A stretch of DNA of 64,000 nucleotides, taken from Desulfosporosinus sp. GTDB lineage: Bacteria > Bacillota > Desulfitobacteriia > Desulfitobacteriales > Desulfitobacteriaceae. The translations under genes and the position numbers were made by a program. Below the pieces are notes generated by a model. The model did not search any database. It worked only from the letters and a program-made list of their open reading frames with translations, and was not told where the DNA came from. Shown here one piece after another: positions 41,661-50,556 of the stretch (the stretch's first letter is position 1; every line of letters starts with the position of its first letter). Location: assembly GCA_020692355.1 (NCBI GenBank), contig JAIMKP010000003.1:1-64000 (forward strand). Direction: 5' to 3'.

Positions 41661-41894
41661 ATGAGTTGTTCCAGTATCAAACGCCATTTTGAAGAAGAAA
41701 GACAACGGGGTCTTCATTTCGAGCGGGTCATAGAACTGCACCACGAACTGGAGGGATCCCTGGCCGCCCATCGGCTGGAACTGGAAGATCTAAAGCAGAC
41801 CAATGCCGACCCGAGCCGTATTACCCACTTGCAAGCACATATAAATGACGGTGATCAACTGCTTCAGGAAATAAAACAGCTTCACCTGCATTAA
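41661..41894 (+). CDS. Small coiled-coil protein, unknown function
   Basis: A 77-aa, Glu/His/Leu-rich protein; AAGGAGGAAAGGTAT gives a near-ideal ribosome site and a promoter is readable upstream. Heptad-like spacing in ERVIELHHELEGSLAAHRLE and in LQAHINDGDQLLQEIKQL suggests a two-helix hairpin. One Cys near the N terminus and seven His, two of them at the very C terminus (QLHLH), could bind metal. Not recognised. It runs opposite to the surrounding metal genes. Confidence 0.65.
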   Translation: MSCSSIKRHFEEERQRGLHFERVIELHHELEGSLAAHRLELEDLKQTNADPSRITHLQAHINDGDQLLQEIKQLHLH

Positions 41895-41924
41895 GGAAGG
41901 GGGGGCTGCTGCTGATCAATGATC

Positions 41925-42195
41925 TAGGTAGACCCAAGCTCCTTTGGCTTCTAAACCGTGAAAACGGGCCCACTCGAACCGGAGCATCTTGTGTAGCAAA
42001 GCGTGCAGAACCAGGTTTTCCCGTCCACTCAGTTCCCGCTCCATATTGTTCTACTGGGGCACAACCCCGATGCTCCGTTTGACCTCCACCGAGTTGCCGT
42101 TCACCGGATAACCAGCCACATAAATAATTCGCCGGCCGTGGGTCTGGTCAGAGTGGTGAGCATGCGAATACTGATGGTCTTCACGACCACCAGCG
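41925..42195 (-). pseudogene. Decayed ABC-2 exporter ATPase
   Basis: Minus-strand fragments read IRMLTTLTRPTAGEL in one frame, then in another VAGYPVNGNSVEVKRSIGVV with PQ, a TAG stop and NNMERELSGRENLVLHALLH. These match the region just after Walker A in DrrA-like ATPases, including the intact one in the first chelatase operon (SIAGRRLDRNLTDIKRTIGV). A frame shift, a stop and missing ends show it is dead. It follows the importer permease, where the first operon also has its exporter after the chelatase. Confidence 0.75.
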
Positions 42196-43302
42196 CTTTC
42201 TTTTCTTGAGCAGCAAGTAGAGGAAGAAGGGGGCACCAATCAATGAGGTAATGATTCCCACCGGGATTTCGGTGGGCGCAATGATGGTACGGGCTAGAGT
42301 GTCGGAAACCAGCAGCAGCGCTGCCCCCACCAGGGAAGAGCAGGGGATCAAAAACCGATTATCACTGCCAATGAGCATGCGGCAGATGTGTGGCGATACC
42401 AGGCCAATAAACCCGATCACTCCAGTAAAAGCCACGGTGGCCGAGGCGGCCAGTGCGGATACGGTCAGACCGATCAGGCGCAACCGATTTACATTGACCC
42501 CGAGGTTTACGGCCACTTCTTCTCCGGCAGAGAGCGCGTTCATGTCCCAGGCGTAGTGCATTAAAACAACCATGCAGGCCAGCACCAAGGGAGTCAGTAA
42601 TCCGACCTGCTGCCAGGTGGCTCCCCACATACCCCCCATCAGCCAGACCACAAGTTCTTTCAAAGCCTCGTTATTGGAAAAGTATTTCAGTGCTGAAACC
42701 CCGGCGGAAAACAGGTAGCCAAGAGCTACGCCGGCCAGGATGAGCGTCTCGGGTGCCGTACCTTTCAGGCGAGCAATTCCATACACCAGCAGAATGGTCA
42801 AAAAGCCGAAAACAAAGGCGTTGACAGCGATAAAATAAGGACCGACCACATTGAAGGAGGGTCCCAGAAAACTAGTACCCAGGACAATGGCCAGAGCGGC
42901 ACCGAAGGAAGCTCCACCGGACATGCCCAGGGTGTAGGGGCTGACCAAGGGATTGCGCAAGATTCCCTGCATCACCGTCCCAGCCCCGGCCAGGCTGATC
43001 CCGGTAATTAAGGCCAGTAAAATACGTGGCAGGCGCAGTTGCAAAACGACTGTTTCAGCTAAAGTATTTACTGTACCCTGGTAAGCAGGCACCACATTGG
43101 CAGCAATCACCCGGAAGACGTCGCTGACACTGACCGCTGCCGCGCCGACCACAGTAGCCAGCAGCGTCACCGCAACCAGAAACAAAACCAGGGCAATCAA
43201 CAAGCATGCTTTTCTGGCAGTATGACGCGTGTATATTTCCTGGATCTCCCCCAGACTACCGCCAACGCCGACAGAATCTACTTTCGCTCTGAATAAACCC
43301 AC
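42181..43302 (-). CDS. FecCD-type importer permease (system 2)
   Basis: A 373-aa permease with about ten hydrophobic segments and the family blocks SLAGAGTVMQGILRNPLVSP, LGMSGGASFGAALAIVLG and VAFTGVIGFIGLVSPHICRM. GTG 43302 is the first usable start; a hydrophilic 30-residue N terminus precedes the first helix. It is the third importer gene after lipoprotein and ATPase and belongs to the second chelatase operon. Substrate: metal chelate or tetrapyrrole, unproven. Confidence 0.88.
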   Translation of the reverse strand: MGLFRAKVDSVGVGGSLGEIQEIYTRHTARKACLLIALVLFLVAVTLLATVVGAAAVSVSDVFRVIAANVVPAYQGTVNTLAETVVLQLRLPRILLALITGISLAGAGTVMQGILRNPLVSPYTLGMSGGASFGAALAIVLGTSFLGPSFNVVGPYFIAVNAFVFGFLTILLVYGIARLKGTAPETLILAGVALGYLFSAGVSALKYFSNNEALKELVVWLMGGMWGATWQQVGLLTPLVLACMVVLMHYAWDMNALSAGEEVAVNLGVNVNRLRLIGLTVSALAASATVAFTGVIGFIGLVSPHICRMLIGSDNRFLIPCSSLVGAALLLVSDTLARTIIAPTEIPVGIITSLIGAPFFLYLLLKKRKRWWS

Positions 43303-43338
43303 ACTCCCTACAACTCCTCAGCATAGAATTTTGGCAAT

Positions 43339-44217
43339 TCACTCATTACCCCCCTGTGCTTCGGGATAAGCCCATTTGCCTTTGAAGGGCACCTTGAGCC
43401 ACTTCAATATTTCAGGAAGCTGTCGCGCTTGCTGGGGAACCGTCCCGGCTGCCACAGGCCTTAAGGGTAAGACATAAGGGCCCCGAGCGCTGTCCGTGAT
43501 AGAGGCCTCCACCCCGTAGACGGCACCGACATTTTCCGGCGTCAACACCTCTCTCGGTTGCCCAGCGGCAAATATCAGCCCATCTTTAAGCATGACCATC
43601 CGGTCCGAGAAGCGGGCAGCTAGGTTCAGATCATGCAGTACCATGACCACCTGGCATCTCTTCTGCCGGGCTAGTTTTCCGACTAGTTCCAGCACTTCCA
43701 GCTGGTGCCTGATGTCCAGGCTACTCGTTGGCTCATCGAAAAGGAAAACTTTCGGCTCCTGAGCCAGAGCCCGGGCAATAAAAACTTTTTGCTTCTGACC
43801 GCCGCTCAGCTGATCCATTGGCCGTTGGGCCATTTCAGCCAGACCCATAAATTGCATCACCTGCGCGACAACATCCAGATCTTTTTGGGCGACCCCCCAG
43901 TTCAGGTGCGGTTTGCGACCCATGAGCACCGTTTCCAGCACCGTAAAAGGAAACGCTTCCGCACCCGCCTGGGGGACATAGCCCAACAGCCGGGCCAGTT
44001 CCCGGGAACTGATCTGGGCTGTTTCCCGACCGTCGAAAAACACGGCTCCGCCCTGCGGCTTTAATACCCGGGTCAGACAGCGCAGAAACGTGCTCTTCCC
44101 GGAACCGTTAGGCCCGACGATACTCAAAACCTGCCCTGGCACCACTTCCATGCTGACGCCTTTCAGCACGGAGCAACTTCCATAAGCAAAGAAGATATCT
44201 TGAATGACCAGCTGCAT
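43339..44217 (-). CDS. Importer ATPase with a substrate-binding-protein-like tail (system 2)
   Basis: A 292-aa BtuD/FecE-type ATPase: Walker A VGPNGSGKSTFLRCL, signature MDQLSGGQKQKVFIARAL, Walker B VFLFDEPTSSLD. After the ordinary end near residue 255 comes a tail LPEILKWLKVPFKGKWAYPE. The last 10 residues of the adjacent lipoprotein are almost the same (VPFKGKWAYP), and the DNA is similar too, so this tail looks like a captured piece of a lipoprotein gene end. Ribosome site AAAGGAG lies 9 nt ahead of ATG. Confidence 0.88.
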   Translation of the reverse strand: MQLVIQDIFFAYGSCSVLKGVSMEVVPGQVLSIVGPNGSGKSTFLRCLTRVLKPQGGAVFFDGRETAQISSRELARLLGYVPQAGAEAFPFTVLETVLMGRKPHLNWGVAQKDLDVVAQVMQFMGLAEMAQRPMDQLSGGQKQKVFIARALAQEPKVFLFDEPTSSLDIRHQLEVLELVGKLARQKRCQVVMVLHDLNLAARFSDRMVMLKDGLIFAAGQPREVLTPENVGAVYGVEASITDSARGPYVLPLRPVAAGTVPQQARQLPEILKWLKVPFKGKWAYPEAQGGNE

Positions 44218-44236
44218 GTTCGTTCATCTCCTTTCT

Positions 44237-45301
44237 TTATCCCGGGTAGGCCCATTTTCCTTTGAACGGCACCCCGACCCACTGCTCAAAGTACTCCTTC
44301 AGTACCTGTTCCGGGTTGATATCCTTAAACCGATCTGGATAAAACCATTTCCCTAAGTAAAGCGCCCCGAGATATGTTTTGTCACCGCCCAGAAGTTTGG
44401 TATGGATAACATAGACGCGACCGTTTTTAACCGCCTCCGTCTGGCTTAAAACCTCGCTTTTAATTGCCTTCTCCTTTAATTTGCCTGCATTTGAGTTATC
44501 GTTTACGCCGTAACCCAGATCCTCATCGCTATAAGTACCCAGAACAATGGCAGCCGGATTTTGCTGCAGAATCCACTCCGGGTTCACCTGCGGGTAGTCT
44601 TTCAATGCGCCGGCCACATTGATGCCGCCGGCCAACTCGATACCCTGGTGGACAGAAGTGCCCTGAGCAAATGTTTTCCAGTTACCCTTCAAGAAATTGC
44701 TTGACCACACGCTGAAAACTCTCAACTTTTGCTCCGGCTGCAAACCCTGCAAGCTGTTGGCCACGACGGCGGTCTTTTCAGCCTTCCATTTGATAAAATC
44801 TTCCGCCCCTTTTTCCTTGCCGAACATCACAGCCAGGGAACGTAAGTCACTGTTGTAAGTTTCTGGTTTAAACAAATCGAGCCGTACTACCTTAATCCCA
44901 GCTGGTTCCAGTTTTTGTGTCAATTCTTCACCGGGCGACTTGCTGTAGGCTATCACCACCTGCGGTTTTAATTCCACTATTTTCTCATAACTGGGCTCAT
45001 TCCATTTTCCCACGACAGTCTTATCCTGTAGACCGAGGTATGGGTTTTTTTGTACGGTATCTCCGACCCCAATCACTGCGTCCTGGGCTTTTAAAATGCG
45101 AATGGCTTCGGCAGCGTCAGAGTTCAGCACCACCACCCTGTTCAAGGGCTGAGGTAAGGTCAAACTTTTCCCCGTCGAATCAGTAATGGTGACTCCACCG
45201 GCCCGCAGTCCTTCTTTTTGCTGACCACATCCTGCCAGCAAAATTTGATTCAGGATAAAAACAGCTATAAGACCTAACCAGACACTTTTTCTCAATCCCA
45301 T
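44237..45301 (-). CDS. Peripla_BP_2 lipoprotein (system 2)
   Basis: A 354-aa substrate-binding lipoprotein with signal sequence ending LLAGCG (lipobox), followed by TITDSTGKSLTLPQPLNRVV and PQVVIAYSKSPGEELTQKL, as in cobalamin, siderophore or metal-chelate receptors. The C terminus FEQWVGVPFKGKWAYPG is the part echoed in the ATPase. It starts 85 bp after cobN and leads the importer trio. Ligand unknown; genomic partners suggest a metal-tetrapyrrole. Confidence 0.87.
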   Translation of the reverse strand: MGLRKSVWLGLIAVFILNQILLAGCGQQKEGLRAGGVTITDSTGKSLTLPQPLNRVVVLNSDAAEAIRILKAQDAVIGVGDTVQKNPYLGLQDKTVVGKWNEPSYEKIVELKPQVVIAYSKSPGEELTQKLEPAGIKVVRLDLFKPETYNSDLRSLAVMFGKEKGAEDFIKWKAEKTAVVANSLQGLQPEQKLRVFSVWSSNFLKGNWKTFAQGTSVHQGIELAGGINVAGALKDYPQVNPEWILQQNPAAIVLGTYSDEDLGYGVNDNSNAGKLKEKAIKSEVLSQTEAVKNGRVYVIHTKLLGGDKTYLGALYLGKWFYPDRFKDINPEQVLKEYFEQWVGVPFKGKWAYPG

Positions 45302-45385
45302 TTTTTTATCTCCTTTTTCGCATCTTATATAATTTAGAAAGCAGCAGCTCGCGAGGGAGGATACCCGGCGGCATGGATAGCTAGT

Positions 45386-48300
45386 TCAGCTTCCCAATTT
45401 CGCTTTAATCTCCTGCATCCTGGCTCCCCAATCAGCTACTTCCTCGGTAGTGAGAATGTCGATCGCGCCGCCCTGGAACTCGCCTTTGACCTCACCCATT
45501 TTTTCCTCCAGCCAGCCTTCAATTTCCAGGTAGGTATCCTTCAAACCCTCCAGAACTTCCGGGTCAGCCTGCCACAGACCGCGCTGATTGGCTTCCATGA
45601 GCCGACGGGCAATTTCTTCTAAGGCCCAGGGGTTATGCTCTTCAAAGAACTGGCGGTTTTCCTCATCCATGATAAAGGTTCTGGTAATGTCGTCAAAGAC
45701 CCAGTCATCCACTTCCCGAGTGGTAGCCTCCCAGCCGTAGACCCGGCCGACCCGCTTAGAAATGTCCCCGGCACCCTTGTAACCGTGCCTTTTCTGTCCC
45801 TCGATCCACTTGGGATTCAAAAGCTTCGTCCGTACCACGCGACGCACTTCGTCAGCCAGTGTGCGTACTTCCACATGCTCCGGCTCTCTGGTGTCGCCGT
45901 AATAGGTCTTTACTTCCTGACCAGAAGCCACCCGCGCAGCAGCAGTCATGCCGCCATGGGTTCCGAAATAACCACAGCAGCCGAAGAGATCGGACTCGTC
46001 GGTGATCACCTTGTTGTAGGTGACATCCACCGTTTTCAGATTGGCCTGGAGCTGGCGGAAGGCTTCCTGACCGAAGACATTTTTGCCGTAAGCGTAGCCA
46101 TTCCAGTAAACGAAGATATCGGCCAGATCCTTTTCTTCTTTCCAGGCGGAGGCGTAAACAGCCAGATTCACGCCGGCCTGGTAAGTTCCGGGCTTGGAAG
46201 CAAATATACGCAGGGTAGCATCCCGCCAGGCCTGTGCGTCGTTCTGTCCGTCCAGTTGGGCCAGGGTGTGCTTGCGGACGTAGTTTTGTTCGACTGGCTC
46301 GTCCAAGGCAGCCACGATCTGGACAGCCTCGTCCAGGAGTTCCACGCAGTTGGGGAAATTATCCCGGGTGATGCCGGAAACCCGCACGGTCAGGTCAATG
46401 CGGGGTCGCCCTAAGTCTTCCGGCGGGATCACCTCCACGCCAGCCACCCGCCCGTTGGGCAGCCAAGTCGGTCTTACGCCGAGCAGGTAAAACATCTGGC
46501 CCAGTCCTTCTCCGTCCGCCCACATAATGTCGTTACTCATCCAGTACAGGGCCACGTTTTCCGGATAACGCCCTTCTTCATCCAAATGCTTGGTCAGGAC
46601 TTTTTCAGCCAGGCGCCTACCCACCTCCCAGGCCGCTCGGGTGGGCACCCGGTGGGGATCCAAGGAATAGAAATTTCGACCGGTGGGCAACACGTCATCC
46701 CGGCCCCTGGTGATTAGCCCGGAGGGTCCGGCGGGAATATATTCTCCGGCAAAGCCAGAGAGAAGGGATTCGATTTCCTGGGAAGCCTCAATACGGGCAT
46801 CAAGATCCAGCACCCTGGGCAGTACGGCGTTCAGCGTTGGCAAAGCTTCAGCACCACAAAACGTATCTCCCAAGACCTCCCGAACCAGGCCGATGTCCAC
46901 CTCCTGTCCTTTCAGGAAACGGGCGATGAAGGCCTTGGACGCTGTATTGATGTCCTCCAAAAGCGCACCGTAAGCTTTGCCGTGGCGAGCGGAAATGCGC
47001 TCCTGGCCGGCCAGCAATTCGGCCAAATCCAAATCCATGAGAGCAGCCACGGCGCGGCGCAGGGATGTTTCCTTCCCGGCATCGAAGCGCAAAATCGAGT
47101 TAATGAATTCCACCCGGCGTTCGCCTTTTGGCAAATCCCCAAAGATATGCTGACCGTCCTGGATCTGGGTGTTGCGGATGACGGAAAGCACAGCATGGGC
47201 TTTTTCGGCAATGGCAACAAAGAACTCATGACCGTCCTCCACATTGATCTGTTTATCCAGGTTGGTTTTTTGGATTTCTTCAATAATCAAGTGCTCCAGC
47301 ATATGCGCCCGGCCCGGGTCGGTCACTTTGGCCTTTTCGTATTCCTCCAGGTAGCGATCCAGTTCGGCCAACTCGTCGTAAAGTCCGCCTCCGATCATGA
47401 CCGTCTGCATGTGGTCCACCAGGGTGGCATAGCTTCTTCTCTTGGCTATGGTTCCTTCCGGCGGGTTGTCAGCGTTGTAGATATAAAGGTGCGGCATGGC
47501 GCCAATGGCCAAATCCGGGTAACAGTCGCCGGAGAGGCCCACTCCCTTGCCAGGCAGAAACTCCAGATTACCGTGAGTGCCGACATGTACCACTGCATCC
47601 ACACCGAAGTCCCGCTCCAGAAAGCGGTAGGTAGCTAGGTACTGGTGGGGCGGCGGGATGTCTGGGTCGTGCAGAATTTTGCAGACCTGTCCGTCGCACC
47701 GCGCGCCGGCGCAGCCCCGCTTCGGCTGCACGCAGACCACGGCATTCCCATACTGTACACCGGTGATGATAATCTTTCCCTCATGCACCATCGCCGCGGG
47801 AACACCATTCATCGCCTCCCCCGGCGGGATGCCCCAGGCACCGGTGATACGCTCCTTAACCTGGGCAGATAACGTATCAAACCACTCCCGGTACTCCTCC
47901 ACCGGCATAAGTTTTAAAGCCCCGCCTTTGCCGATGATCTCGTCCGTCGTGGTCCAACGGAATTCGGAAATGGCCTTCCGGTTCATGATGGTGTCAATGA
48001 GTTCCTTGCCACTTCCCGGTACCACCACACTGTAACCCGCCTCCCGCATGCGGCGCAATATCTGAGCTACGCTCTCCAGCGTATCCAGATTGGCCGCACC
48101 GCCTACGGTGGCCTCCACCGAAGCGCAGGGATCATTGTTGAGAACAAAGGCCACCCTCCTCTCGGCTGCGGGCTTTTGAGCTAACTCGATCCACTTCGTC
48201 ACCCGTTTTACCAAGTGTTGGCAGCGTTCTTCCACAGGCACACGAACTTCCAGATCGCCTTCCCGTTTGACCCCGGCAATGAAGATGGGCTCGATAACCC

Positions 48301-49318
48301 CTTCAAACTCCGGCATGGCAACAGACCAGGCAATATCCTGGCTCAGACCCTGCGGATCTTCAGCCCATTCCTCCACCGTGCGGTAAAAGGAGGTTACCGG
48401 CTGAAAGACAGGAACGTTGAGCTTTTGTAAGAGCGTTACGCCGGAAGAAGCCACATTCTCTTTTAAAAAGTCGTCGCTTCTGGTCCGAGCTTCAAGAAAG
48501 AAGGAAATCAGCTTGACCAAAGCCTTGATGCGCGATCGGCCATCACGATCAAAGAAAAATTGCCGCACCACCTCCCCGGAACCTTTCGTACCCAGTTCGG
48601 CGTCTTTTAACGAATAGCAGAAGGCGGGAATAACATTGAAGCCCTTCGCTTCCAGCAGGCGAATCAGGGCATTTTCTACCGCCAGATTGTCGTTAACCCA
48701 ATTGCTGCGGGCAAAGAGCAGTCCCACGACCGGAACATTTGGAGTAAAAGAAGTAGCTGTTTGGGAGGCGTCCAATAACTCATCCGGCTGCAGATCGTTT
48801 TTAAGATCGCACCGATACGAACCATACCACTTAAGGTAACTTTCCCCCGATGTAAAATACTCCGGCGCCGCCGGGTGATAAATCCCCTCCCAAGGTAATA
48901 TCACTGGTTCCGCGTATTCCAACTGCTCGCCCAGTACCTTCGCAGCCAGGTAACGGAGCATCCGGGCAAAGTTTTCCTCACCGCCTTGTACAACGTAGCT
49001 TTGGCAGCGAGCGATTATTTCCAGACCCACGGTAGATAGAGCCCACAGAGCGGGGTCATGGGCAACGCAGACCACAGGCTTGCCCAGTTTTTTGACTTTC
49101 TCTTCCAGCTCATCCCATATTGTCTCGGCGGTAGAGCGGTAAAAGAAGATCAAATCTGCCTGCTCCATATCGGCCAGCGCCGCGTCCAAGTTCTCTTTCT
49201 CTTCGTCCAGGAAACGGGCCGAGTAAACATTTACCGCAAGGACATCCTTCACCAATTCCTTGGCCCGCCGCATGGGGGTGGTATGGCTATGCCAGAGTAT
49301 AGTAGTAATTTTTTTCAC
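45386..49318 (-). CDS. cobN: CobN/BchH-type large chelatase subunit (system 2)
   Basis: A 1310-aa paralogue of the first CobN. Core VVHVGTHGNLEFLPGKGVGL and PHLYIYNADNPPEGTIAKRR; C-terminal half with FAGEYIPAGPSGLITRGRDD and VLPTGRNFYSLDPHRVP. Unlike system 1 it has a Cys-rich insertion VQPKRGCAGARCDGQVCK just before ILHDPDIPPPHQY, giving a C-x4-C-x4-C pattern that could hold a cluster or metal. The last residues include EEVADWGARMQEIKAKLGS. GTG 49318 lies 7 nt after GGAGGG. It follows chlI by 20 bp and precedes the importer genes. Confidence 0.9.
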   Translation of the reverse strand: MKKITTILWHSHTTPMRRAKELVKDVLAVNVYSARFLDEEKENLDAALADMEQADLIFFYRSTAETIWDELEEKVKKLGKPVVCVAHDPALWALSTVGLEIIARCQSYVVQGGEENFARMLRYLAAKVLGEQLEYAEPVILPWEGIYHPAAPEYFTSGESYLKWYGSYRCDLKNDLQPDELLDASQTATSFTPNVPVVGLLFARSNWVNDNLAVENALIRLLEAKGFNVIPAFCYSLKDAELGTKGSGEVVRQFFFDRDGRSRIKALVKLISFFLEARTRSDDFLKENVASSGVTLLQKLNVPVFQPVTSFYRTVEEWAEDPQGLSQDIAWSVAMPEFEGVIEPIFIAGVKREGDLEVRVPVEERCQHLVKRVTKWIELAQKPAAERRVAFVLNNDPCASVEATVGGAANLDTLESVAQILRRMREAGYSVVVPGSGKELIDTIMNRKAISEFRWTTTDEIIGKGGALKLMPVEEYREWFDTLSAQVKERITGAWGIPPGEAMNGVPAAMVHEGKIIITGVQYGNAVVCVQPKRGCAGARCDGQVCKILHDPDIPPPHQYLATYRFLERDFGVDAVVHVGTHGNLEFLPGKGVGLSGDCYPDLAIGAMPHLYIYNADNPPEGTIAKRRSYATLVDHMQTVMIGGGLYDELAELDRYLEEYEKAKVTDPGRAHMLEHLIIEEIQKTNLDKQINVEDGHEFFVAIAEKAHAVLSVIRNTQIQDGQHIFGDLPKGERRVEFINSILRFDAGKETSLRRAVAALMDLDLAELLAGQERISARHGKAYGALLEDINTASKAFIARFLKGQEVDIGLVREVLGDTFCGAEALPTLNAVLPRVLDLDARIEASQEIESLLSGFAGEYIPAGPSGLITRGRDDVLPTGRNFYSLDPHRVPTRAAWEVGRRLAEKVLTKHLDEEGRYPENVALYWMSNDIMWADGEGLGQMFYLLGVRPTWLPNGRVAGVEVIPPEDLGRPRIDLTVRVSGITRDNFPNCVELLDEAVQIVAALDEPVEQNYVRKHTLAQLDGQNDAQAWRDATLRIFASKPGTYQAGVNLAVYASAWKEEKDLADIFVYWNGYAYGKNVFGQEAFRQLQANLKTVDVTYNKVITDESDLFGCCGYFGTHGGMTAAARVASGQEVKTYYGDTREPEHVEVRTLADEVRRVVRTKLLNPKWIEGQKRHGYKGAGDISKRVGRVYGWEATTREVDDWVFDDITRTFIMDEENRQFFEEHNPWALEEIARRLMEANQRGLWQADPEVLEGLKDTYLEIEGWLEEKMGEVKGEFQGGAIDILTTEEVADWGARMQEIKAKLGS

Positions 49319-49338
49319 TTTTATCCCTCCAGAACTTC

Positions 49339-50433
49339 TCACAGGTGAGCATGGGCGTGAGTATGGGAATGAACATCAGTATGGGTATGGGTATGCGAAT
49401 GGCTATGTTGCTGCCCTCCGAGCACCTCCTGCAGCTTCTTTCTGTCCATGGACAGATCCTGAAAAGGCTTGCGGCGCATGCGGTGGAGCAAAGTCAAGTC
49501 TACCGACTGGCGTATGTCCTCCTCCGTTACTTCTTCCTTACCGTTGAATGCCGCCACGGTCTTGGCCGCTTTCATCATAATTAAATCAGCCCGATGCCCG
49601 TCTACTTCCATCTCGATAGCAATACTGGCAATTAAAAAGAGCATCTCGTCTGAAATCTGCACCTTGGGAAGTAGTGCTTTCGCTGCGCTTATTTGCTGAC
49701 GAAGCTTATCCTGTTCTGTTTCCCAAAGTGCTGCCAAACTTTCTGGATCTTCTTCAAAAAGAGCCCGCCTTTTGACCACCTCTACCCGCAACTCCGGGTC
49801 AAGAATTCCAGAAATATTTACAGAAAAACCAAAACGGTCCAGGAGCTGGGGCCGCAATTCTCCTTCCTCAGGATTCATGGTTCCCACCAGAATGAAATTA
49901 GCCGGATGGGTAAAAGATACCCCTTCACGCTCTACAGTATTAACCCCCATGGCTGCCGAATCTAAAAGCACATCGACAATATGGTCATCCAGGAGATTAA
50001 CCTCATCCACATAAAGGATACCCCTGTTGGCCTGGGCCAGAACCCCAGGTTCAAACCGTTTTTCTCCTTTTTTAATGGCCTGTTCGAGATCAAGAGTTCC
50101 CACGACCCGATCTTCGGTGGCTGAGACAGGCAAATCCACCACCCGCATCTTCCGCCGCGTCCGGGGCAGTTTCTCCCCTTTAGCCAGCCGTTCCCGGCAA
50201 TTCAGGCACATCGTCGTTATATCATCAGGGTCACACCCGTAAAAACAATCTGCCACAACTTCAATCTCCGGAAGCAGCTCTGCCAAAGCCCTGACCGCAG
50301 TCGATTTAGCGGTTCCCTTTTCTCCGCGGATCAGTATCCCGGAAAGTTTAGGATTAATCGCATTAAGAAGCAGCCCCCTTTTCATTTCTTCCTGTCCTAC
50401 GATTGCCGCAAAAGGATATGTTTTTCTTTTCAT
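49339..50433 (-). CDS. chlI: ChlI/BchI-like AAA+ subunit with a His-rich tail (system 2)
   Basis: A 364-aa AAA+ motor subunit: Walker [16 protein letters not shown], a four-cysteine knuckle (DCFYGCDPDD, then MCLNCRERL), [16 protein letters not shown], Walker [14 protein letters not shown] and [19 protein letters not shown]. The last 23 residues alternate His with Ser/Thr/Ala (QQHSHSHTHTHTDVHSHTHA), eleven histidines in all, as in nickel- and cobalt-handling proteins such as HypB or SlyD. The first-system ChlI lacks it. Start ATG follows AGGAAGGGG. It lies 20 bp before cobN. Confidence 0.92.
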   Translation of the reverse strand: MKRKTYPFAAIVGQEEMKRGLLLNAINPKLSGILIRGEKGTAKSTAVRALAELLPEIEVVADCFYGCDPDDITTMCLNCRERLAKGEKLPRTRRKMRVVDLPVSATEDRVVGTLDLEQAIKKGEKRFEPGVLAQANRGILYVDEVNLLDDHIVDVLLDSAAMGVNTVEREGVSFTHPANFILVGTMNPEEGELRPQLLDRFGFSVNISGILDPELRVEVVKRRALFEEDPESLAALWETEQDKLRQQISAAKALLPKVQISDEMLFLIASIAIEMEVDGHRADLIMMKAAKTVAAFNGKEEVTEEDIRQSVDLTLLHRMRRKPFQDLSMDRKKLQEVLGGQQHSHSHTHTHTDVHSHTHAHAHL

Positions 50434-50556
50434 TTATTTTCCCCTTCCTATTCCATTCTCACGAGAAACCATTTAAGGCTTGGTTGTATAAGCTTTTTCC
50501 GAGCAATCAACTCTTAAAGAACGTTCTAGGCGCTTGATGGTCCATTTCATATGTAA

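Noticed and set aside
45635-46414. 259-codon plus-strand ORF
   Set aside because: Antisense shadow of the system-2 cobN; codon pattern mirrors the real gene.
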